Assembly (NCBI GenBank): GCA_937926355.1
Contig: CALAZP010000184.1
Span: forward strand, 1 to 10,491
Source of the DNA: an uncultured Saprospirales bacterium
GTDB lineage: Bacteria; Bacteroidota; Bacteroidia; Chitinophagales; Saprospiraceae
DNA: 10,491 bases
Direction of reading: 5' to 3'
The notes beneath the pieces were generated by a model. That model did no database searches and was not told the DNA's origin. It saw only the letters and a program-made list of their open reading frames with translations. Position 1 is the stretch's first letter. Each line of letters opens with the position of its first letter. The translations under genes were made by a program, and so were the position numbers. Positions 5,689 through 10,491 of the stretch are shown here, piece after piece.

Positions 5689-6465
5689 ATGAAATATTGG
5701 GCTATAATTATGGTGTCCATTTGGTTTTTGGGATGCAGTCCAACCAGTTTGGATATCGATGGATATGTTGAGGTAAATATTTCAGAGCGGTCATTTTTTA
5801 TAGACAAGACAGAAGTAACTATTGGGGCCTTTCGAAATTTTATTCTTCAGACGGGTTATGTAACTACTTCCGATAGTTTGGGATGGTCGGGTGTTTTTGC
5901 TATCAATCAAGGGGGATGGATCCCTGTTACTCAAGCTAATTGGGAAAAGCCTCTTGGTCAAGAAGTAGCAGATGCTCGTTTGCCAGTAACCCATGTCAGC
6001 TATTACGATGCGGTAGCCTATTGCTTCTGGAAAAATGGTAGACTACCTACTGCTGAAGAGTGGGATGCAGCAGCCGGAGAAAAAATCAAACCAGGTAATG
6101 TATGGGAAGGACCTTTTCCCTACCATAATTCAGGTAAGGATGGTTACCTTGAAGAAGCTGCACCCGTAGGTCAATTTGAGCCTAATAGGATTGGTTTACA
6201 CGATATGTTTGGTAACGTTTGGGAGTGGACTTCCTCTAGCAGTTCGCGTTCAGAAGCTGGACAGTTTTACGCTAATGGACAGTTGATAGACGAGACTGCC
6301 ATGGAGGGTAAAATTATTAAGGGAGGTTCTTTTTTATGTGATGAGAACTACTGTTCCGGATATATACCTTCTAAGTTTCAGATTACCCCAGAAGATTCTG
6401 GTATGAATCATCTGGGGTTTCGGTGCGTTTACGATTATAGGGATTTAAAACCATCCAGCTCCTAA
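5689..6465 (+). CDS. formylglycine-generating-enzyme-like lipoprotein (SUMF1/FGE-sulfatase domain)
   Basis: This 258-residue protein has a lipoprotein signal (MKYWAIIMVSIWFLGCS, lipobox Cys16) and an FGE-type domain from about 33 to 248. Motifs in order are DKTEVTIGAFRNFILQTGY (39-57), PVTHVSYYDAVAYCFW (99-114), RLPTAEEWDAAAG (118-130), NVWEGPFPYHNSGKDG (137-152), GLHDMFGNVWEW (169-180), KGGSFLCDENYCSGY (211-225) and GFRC (243-246). Cys217 and Cys222 match in spacing the two copper-binding cysteines of aerobic FGE (human Cys336/Cys341), which most other SUMF1-domain proteins lack. True FGE converts a sulfatase cysteine to formylglycine. The usual N-terminal GGxFxMG segment is absent. The reading frame extends upstream to an ATG at 5665, but 5689 gives the lipoprotein signal. 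It is coupled to the ketosynthase gene by a 1-base gap. The target is unknown. Confidence 0.87.
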   Translation: MKYWAIIMVSIWFLGCSPTSLDIDGYVEVNISERSFFIDKTEVTIGAFRNFILQTGYVTTSDSLGWSGVFAINQGGWIPVTQANWEKPLGQEVADARLPVTHVSYYDAVAYCFWKNGRLPTAEEWDAAAGEKIKPGNVWEGPFPYHNSGKDGYLEEAAPVGQFEPNRIGLHDMFGNVWEWTSSSSSRSEAGQFYANGQLIDETAMEGKIIKGGSFLCDENYCSGYIPSKFQITPEDSGMNHLGFRCVYDYRDLKPSSS

Positions 6466-6864
6466 ATTCCTGAATGGCCAAGGAATTCCAGCTAATATTA
6501 GAATTAAACCAATAAGGTAAAAGGTGAGTACTTTTTTGGAAGCTTTATCGGGTGTCTCCGCTTTTTTCCATTTTCCATATCCTATGGTAATCAATACTAT
6601 GGCGATTAACATCAAAGTAGTGTGCTCTACGGTATAAAATCGAGTCAACGCTACTTTCATGGTGTCGGCGGTAAACTGAACTTTGGGGCTAAGAAAATAA
6701 AGGATAACTCCAAATACTAATTGTATGTGGGTAGCTATCAAGGCAAATAGGGGAGTTTTGGATTTTTTACCCGGCTGCAAAAGCGCTTGCAAAATCGCTA
6801 CAACTATTAATAGCAAAACAATCCATCTCCAACCTGAGTGTGCATTAGTCAAACCTGTGTACAT
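6445..6864 (-). CDS. four-helix membrane protein, possible cytochrome b-like
   Basis: This 139-residue integral membrane protein has four hydrophobic segments at about 12-30, 38-58, 80-97 and 112-128. It opens with MYTGLTNAHSGWRW and closes with the conserved GIPWPFRNLGAGW. Histidines at 9, 46 and 81 lie at or within the helices and could bind haem. Similar Bacteroidota proteins are, as I recall, sometimes labelled 'cytochrome B', but no haem-binding proof is visible and the label is uncertain. Its last 21 bases overlap the end of the convergent FGE-like gene, so the two transcripts are antisense at their 3' ends. It seems to be transcribed alone from the 6865-7018 region. Confidence 0.72.
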   Translation of the reverse strand: MYTGLTNAHSGWRWIVLLLIVVAILQALLQPGKKSKTPLFALIATHIQLVFGVILYFLSPKVQFTADTMKVALTRFYTVEHTTLMLIAIVLITIGYGKWKKAETPDKASKKVLTFYLIGLILILAGIPWPFRNLGAGWF

Positions 6865-6923
6865 ATTTTTCTTTACAAGATAAGAATATTGGTGGTTTTA
6901 TTCCCTCTCCAAATCGGTTTGCC

Positions 6924-6931
6924 TATATTTG
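6924..6931 (+). promoter_or_regulatory. candidate -7 element ahead of the HMG-CoA synthase gene
   Basis: TATATTTG matches the Bacteroidota -7 consensus TAnnTTTG exactly. No good TTTG stands at the usual distance upstream, so the promoter is uncertain. It would give a leader of about 80 bases. The rest of the 6865-7018 gap shows no hairpin or repeat that I can support. Confidence 0.3.
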
Positions 6932-7018
6932 ACTTCAATTGCACAAGACTTGCTAAACAAAATAATTAGTGCCGTGTTTATAGGCCATAGTTTTTGTTCT
7001 TGTCATTAACTGAATCAA

Positions 7019-8575
7019 ATGAGAAAAAATTTTCCATCTAGCCCCATTATTGGAATTGACGATATGTCAGTTTATGTTCCCAAAATTTTCCTTCCTATAG
7101 AGACGCTTGCAGAAAGCAGGAATATTGAATTTGGGAAACTGCATAATGGATTAGGACTAGAGGGAATGGCTCTGACTGATGTGCATGAAGACACAGCAAC
7201 TATGGCTGCCAATGCCATTTATGACCTCATCACAAAAAACCAATTAGATCCCCAAAAAATAGGTAGAATATACCTCGGTACTGAAAGTGCCTTGGATGAT
7301 GCCAAACCAACTGCAACGTACATTTTAGAAATGCTGACTCAAACTTTTTCAAAAGAATATGGAGCAGATTGCTTTTTAAATTGTGATGTTGTCGATATGA
7401 TTTTCGCCTGTATTGGAGGAGTAGATGCATTGCAAAATACTATTGATTGGGTATCGGGGGAAACTGATCGGATAGCCATTGTGGTCACTAGTGATAACGC
7501 CAAGTACGAAATGGGCTCCACAGGAGAGTATACGCAAGGTGCAGGAGCGGTAGCCATGTTAATTACCCATCAACCAAGACTACTAGCCTTGCATAATATC
7601 TGGGGAGTAGCTACCCAACCAGTTCATGATTTCTTCAAGCCCAAAAGAGAAGCATATAAAAGGGATTTGATTGATGAGGTATTGAAGCTAGCGAATGTGA
7701 GTGGCGTTGATGTCAGTTCTTTATTGGATCGAATAGATTCAACTATAGAAGTCAATGGTCTTTTAGATACCAATGAATCTAAGGTATCTTTTTATAAACC
7801 TACTCCGGTTTTCAATGGCCCACATAGTAACAAATGCTATCAGGAAAGAATTTTAGAAGCTTTTAATCATTACTCTCATAATGCCTCCAAAAAAGGAATG
7901 GGGCCTAACGGTAAAACTTTAACGGAAACATGGGAGCGTATTATTTTTCATCTTCCTTATGCTTACCAAGGCCGTAGGATGTTTGCCGAAATATTTTACC
8001 TCGAATTAATCAATGCGGGCAAATGGTCAGCTATAGAAGCAGAAACGGGTATTCATCCCCCAGTAAAGAATGACTACGAATCAGAAGACTCCTATCAGCG
8101 TGCGTATGGACATTTCCTGCGATTATTGGGTAAGTCAGGAGCCTATAAAAGATTTGTTTCTAAGAAAATTGAAAAGGGAGAACGTGCATCGAGTAAGGTT
8201 GGAAATATGTACACAGGTTCCATTTTTCTGAGCTTGATGAGCACCTTGTCGGCAGATTTACAGGAAGGAGAGGATATGGAAGGAAAATCTATTGGATTTT
8301 TCGCTTACGGCAGTGGCTCCAAATCCAAAGTTTTCGAAGGTGTAGTAATGTCCGAATGGGCAGATCGCGTGCGTCAATTTTCGCTCTTTGAAAAATTGGC
8401 AGAACGCCGAGCAATAGACTATGCTACTTATGAAGCTTTGCATAGAGGCAAATTAGAGGAAAGTATCCAATATGCCTCCGGTGAATTTAGAATGGTTAGT
8501 AATGAAGGCGCTAAAAATCTTCCCGGTGAGCGTCATTACGAATGGAAAGCTAACGTCCCTCATCCAGCTAGATAA
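7019..8575 (+). CDS. mvaS: hydroxymethylglutaryl-CoA synthase
   Basis: This 518-residue thiolase-fold protein fits HMG-CoA synthase, which joins acetyl-CoA and acetoacetyl-CoA in the mevalonate pathway. The catalytic set is complete: Glu89 (GTESALDDAKP), Cys131 (IFACIGGVDAL) and His311 (IFHLPYAYQGRRM). It opens with GIDDMSVYVPK (12-22) and also carries GLGLEGMALTDVHEDTATMA (44-63), YTQGAGAVAML (171-181), GNMYTGSIFLSLMS (395-408) and FAYGSGSKSKVFEG (428-441). It is longer than typical bacterial enzymes (about 390-460): about 50 extra residues stand between DFFKP (204-208) and PVFNGPHSNKCY (263-274). Polyketide beta-branching synthases are an alternative, but no polyketide genes are nearby. No other mevalonate gene lies in the window. 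Confidence 0.88.
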   Translation: MRKNFPSSPIIGIDDMSVYVPKIFLPIETLAESRNIEFGKLHNGLGLEGMALTDVHEDTATMAANAIYDLITKNQLDPQKIGRIYLGTESALDDAKPTATYILEMLTQTFSKEYGADCFLNCDVVDMIFACIGGVDALQNTIDWVSGETDRIAIVVTSDNAKYEMGSTGEYTQGAGAVAMLITHQPRLLALHNIWGVATQPVHDFFKPKREAYKRDLIDEVLKLANVSGVDVSSLLDRIDSTIEVNGLLDTNESKVSFYKPTPVFNGPHSNKCYQERILEAFNHYSHNASKKGMGPNGKTLTETWERIIFHLPYAYQGRRMFAEIFYLELINAGKWSAIEAETGIHPPVKNDYESEDSYQRAYGHFLRLLGKSGAYKRFVSKKIEKGERASSKVGNMYTGSIFLSLMSTLSADLQEGEDMEGKSIGFFAYGSGSKSKVFEGVVMSEWADRVRQFSLFEKLAERRAIDYATYEALHRGKLEESIQYASGEFRMVSNEGAKNLPGERHYEWKANVPHPAR

Positions 8576-8601
8576 GTGTTGAAGGTTTTATTTTGATGGT
8601 T

Positions 8602-8624
8602 CATAAAATATTTGTTGTTTTATG
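8602..8624. repeat. 7-bp inverted repeat in the 8576-8686 intergenic gap
   Basis: CATAAAA (8602-8608) and TTTTATG (8618-8624) form a perfect inverted repeat around 9 bases that contain a TTTG (8611-8614). A weak -7 candidate (CTATTTTG, 8635-8642) follows that TTTG at a 20-base distance, so the repeat would flank the -33 element of a promoter for the next gene. No T tract follows, so it is not a good terminator of the HMG-CoA synthase gene. Confidence 0.3.
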
Positions 8625-8686
8625 GATGCATTCCCTATTTTGTTTTATTTTAATAGAGAAAATCAAAATATCTAAAACGCTTAACC

Positions 8687-9619
8687 ATGAAAAGAAGAAA
8701 TTTTATTCAATTATCCGTAGCAGCAGGAGCCGCTGGTCTTCTACCTAGACTTGGAAAGGCCAATCAATCTTTTGCTGAACCGAGGTTTAGATTGTCCCTT
8801 GCACAATGGTCTTTCCATAAAGCTATTCTAAGAGAAAAAACCATGGATCCATTGGATTTCGCTCAAAGAGCCAAAGGATTGGGTTTCGAAGGGATTGAAT
8901 ACGTCAATACGCTTTACAGTTCTGTGCTTCAAAAATATGATTCCGAAGCAGCAGGAATGGCTGCATTAGGAAAAGAATTACTTATGCGCAGTCAGGATAA
9001 TGACATACAAAATGTCTTAATTATGATTGATGCTCAAGGAAACTTGGCAGGTGAAACCAAGGAGGAAAGGGTTGAAGCAGTGAATACCCATAAAAAGTGG
9101 GTAGACCTTGCTGCTCATCTTGGGTGTCATGCCATAAGAGTTAATTTAAACGGTTCTGATACGCTTGAAGCATGGAAAGAAAATTCTGTTGATGGTCTTG
9201 CCATGTTGGGAAGTTATGGGGCTGAAAATGGGATCAATATTTTAGTCGAAAATCATGGAGGATTCTCATCAGTGGGCAAATATTTGGCAGGAGTAATGGA
9301 TGCCGTAGATATGGATAACGTTGGAACCCTTCCGGATTTCGGTAATTTCTGCATCAAAAGAAGTAGAAATGGATGTGAGGAAAGCTACGACAAATATGTA
9401 GGTATGGCAGAATTGATGCCGCATGCCTTAGCATTAAGTGCCAAATCCAATAATTTTGATGAGAATGGTATGGAATCGGGAATCGATTATACCAAAATTA
9501 TGGACATAGTAAAAAAATCTAAGTATAGCGGCTTTATCGGTGTAGAATATGAGGGGGATGTTCTAAGTGAAGAAGAGGGCATTATTGCTACACGGGATTT
9601 GCTCAAAAAATTGATTTAA
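8687..9619 (+). CDS. Tat-exported sugar phosphate isomerase/epimerase-like TIM-barrel protein
   Basis: This 310-residue protein has a twin-arginine signal (KRRNFIQLSVAAGAAGLLP, from residue 2; RR at 3-4), which predicts export of a folded protein to the periplasm. The mature part is an AP-endonuclease-2/xylose-isomerase-like TIM barrel (PF01261 type): LAQWSFHK (38-45), GLGFEGIEYVN (64-74), ILVENHGG (185-192), GTLPDFGNF (213-221) and FIGVEYEGD (283-291). Probable metal ligands are Glu188, Asp217, His246 and Glu287. Family members isomerise or epimerise sugars or sugar derivatives; the substrate is unknown. The downstream cytochrome-type gene starts 11 bases later with a good ribosome site, so the two are probably co-transcribed. 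Confidence 0.87.
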   Translation: MKRRNFIQLSVAAGAAGLLPRLGKANQSFAEPRFRLSLAQWSFHKAILREKTMDPLDFAQRAKGLGFEGIEYVNTLYSSVLQKYDSEAAGMAALGKELLMRSQDNDIQNVLIMIDAQGNLAGETKEERVEAVNTHKKWVDLAAHLGCHAIRVNLNGSDTLEAWKENSVDGLAMLGSYGAENGINILVENHGGFSSVGKYLAGVMDAVDMDNVGTLPDFGNFCIKRSRNGCEESYDKYVGMAELMPHALALSAKSNNFDENGMESGIDYTKIMDIVKKSKYSGFIGVEYEGDVLSEEEGIIATRDLLKKLI

Positions 9620-9622
9620 TTC

Positions 9623-9626
9623 GGAG
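9623..9626 (+). promoter_or_regulatory. ribosome binding site of the PSCyt1/DUF1549 gene
   Basis: GGAG stands 4 bases before the ATG at 9631, within GGAGAATTATG. It is the clearest Shine-Dalgarno site in the window, where most genes lack one, and it fixes the start of the lipoprotein signal. Confidence 0.6.
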
Positions 9627-9630
9627 AATT

Positions 9631-10491
9631 ATGGGTCGGATATTTTGGGGAATAGGCTTGCTTCTGAGCGCTCTAATTTCTTGTACTTCCTCTACAGATA
9701 GAATTAGTTTCAATAAAGATGTCCGACCCATTTTAAACCAAAATTGTTTGCCGTGCCACGGTGGTGTAAAAGCCAATGGTGGTTTTAGCTTACTATTTGA
9801 GGCCGACGCCTTTGCAGTCAATAATAGCGGTCAAACTGCTATCATCAGGGGAAATGCTCGAAAAAGTGAATTATTTAAAAGAATCATTCACCAAAACCCT
9901 GAATTTCGCATGCCTTTGGATGCACCTCCCTTAAGTGAAGACGAAATTACCGTTTTAAAAAAATGGATTAATCAAGGAGCTCAATGGGAGGAACATTGGG
10001 CTTACCAAAAGCCTGGCACTCCTAATCATATTCCCAAAGACCAACATCCTATTGATTATTTTGTGCAGCGTAAATTAAATGAACGAGGCCTTGCGCCTTC
10101 GGCAAAGGCTGAGCTTACAACTTTATTGAGAAGATTGAGCCTAGATTTAACTGGCTTACCTCCTCAAAAGGAATGGATTGATAAAATGCAAGAAGGTGTT
10201 TCCTACGAGGAATTGGTGGATTCTCTTTTGGACACTCCTTCCTTCGGAGAAAAGTGGGCTTCCATGTGGTTGGACTTGGCAAGGTACAGCGACACCAAAG
10301 GCTATGAAAAAGATCCACACCGCAATATTTGGAGATATAGGGATTGGGTGGTAAATGCTTTCAATCAGGATATGCCAATGGACAGTTTCACCATCCGCCA
10401 ATTAGCTGGTGATATGTTGGATGCGCCAACCTCCAATGACCTTATAGCCACTGCATTCCATAGAAATACCATGACCAACACGGAAGGGGGA
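9631..10491 (+). CDS. PSCyt1 / DUF1549 cytochrome-type lipoprotein (partial, 3' end outside window)
   Basis: The first 287 residues of a longer protein are present. A short lipoprotein signal ends at Cys18 (LISCTSS). A 'Planctomycete cytochrome C' domain follows: FNKDVRPIL (27-35), one haem site CLPCH (39-43), and RMPLDAPPLS (93-102) with Met94 as the likely second ligand. From about 139 it enters DUF1549 (PSCyt2): DYFVQRKLNERGLAPS (142-157), LLRRLSLDLTGLPP (165-178), WASMWLDLARYSDT (209-222), YRDWVVNAFN (236-245) and RQLAGDM (256-262). Full proteins normally continue into DUF1553. The start is set by GGAG at 9623-9626 before the ATG. The chemistry of the family is unsettled; electron transfer in sugar or polysaccharide breakdown is often supposed. 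Confidence 0.9.
   Translation, partial: MGRIFWGIGLLLSALISCTSSTDRISFNKDVRPILNQNCLPCHGGVKANGGFSLLFEADAFAVNNSGQTAIIRGNARKSELFKRIIHQNPEFRMPLDAPPLSEDEITVLKKWINQGAQWEEHWAYQKPGTPNHIPKDQHPIDYFVQRKLNERGLAPSAKAELTTLLRRLSLDLTGLPPQKEWIDKMQEGVSYEELVDSLLDTPSFGEKWASMWLDLARYSDTKGYEKDPHRNIWRYRDWVVNAFNQDMPMDSFTIRQLAGDMLDAPTSNDLIATAFHRNTMTNTEGG

Noticed and set aside
10115..10401. Two minus-strand open frames inside the PSCyt1/DUF1549 gene
   Set aside because: They lie opposite strongly conserved DUF1549 motifs, overlap each other and show no family features.
1..10491. CRISPR array, transposon ends, tRNA or phage genes
   Set aside because: No spaced repeats, transposase motifs, tRNA cloverleaf or phage proteins were found on either strand.

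Overview
The window looks like a chromosomal segment of a low-GC Bacteroidota bacterium. The signs are families typical of that phylum (DUF5777 barrel, zinc-less DksA/TraR-like protein, long HMG-CoA synthase), few strong Shine-Dalgarno sites, promoter candidates of the TTTG / TAnnTTTG type, and lipoprotein and Tat-signal proteins next to a 'Planctomycete cytochrome C' protein. The class cannot be fixed from the sequence. Every complete gene has an intact reading frame; only the two edge genes are cut. I see no IS element, CRISPR array, tRNA or rRNA, and no gene-free stretch over 300 bases.

Layout. Positions 1-42 may be the tail of a + strand gene, followed by a strong intrinsic terminator (126-154). 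Next come a DUF502 membrane protein (201-842), a small unknown protein (894-1112) and a CorA-type Mg2+ transporter (1179-2129). Behind CorA lies a tight run of a DUF2892 membrane protein, an exported YceI protein and a DUF5777 outer-membrane-like barrel (2182-3812). This run meets, tail to tail, a DksA/TraR-like protein with an unusual basic linker and acidic tail (3809-4423, minus strand).

A divergent regulatory region (4424-4592) with a perfect 11-bp tandem repeat separates that gene from a KAS III-type ketoacyl synthase (4593-5687). One base after the synthase stop starts a lipoprotein of the formylglycine-generating-enzyme type (5689-6465) that keeps both catalytic, copper-binding cysteines. 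Its end overlaps by 21 bases a convergent four-helix membrane protein with histidines in or near its helices (6445-6864, minus strand). An HMG-CoA synthase with a complete Glu/Cys/His triad follows (7019-8575). The window closes with a Tat-exported sugar isomerase/epimerase-like TIM barrel (8687-9619) and, 11 bases later, a lipoprotein with a PSCyt1 CxxCH haem site and a DUF1549 domain, cut by the window end (9631-10491).

How the genes may work together. Three groups stand out: the envelope set DUF2892-YceI-DUF5777; the ketosynthase/FGE-like pair, whose joint role is not known to me; and the exported isomerase/cytochrome pair, which suggests periplasmic sugar oxidation or rearrangement. The FGE-like lipoprotein and the acidic-tailed DksA relative are the least ordinary genes here. 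No single clearly new multi-gene system is proven by the sequence.
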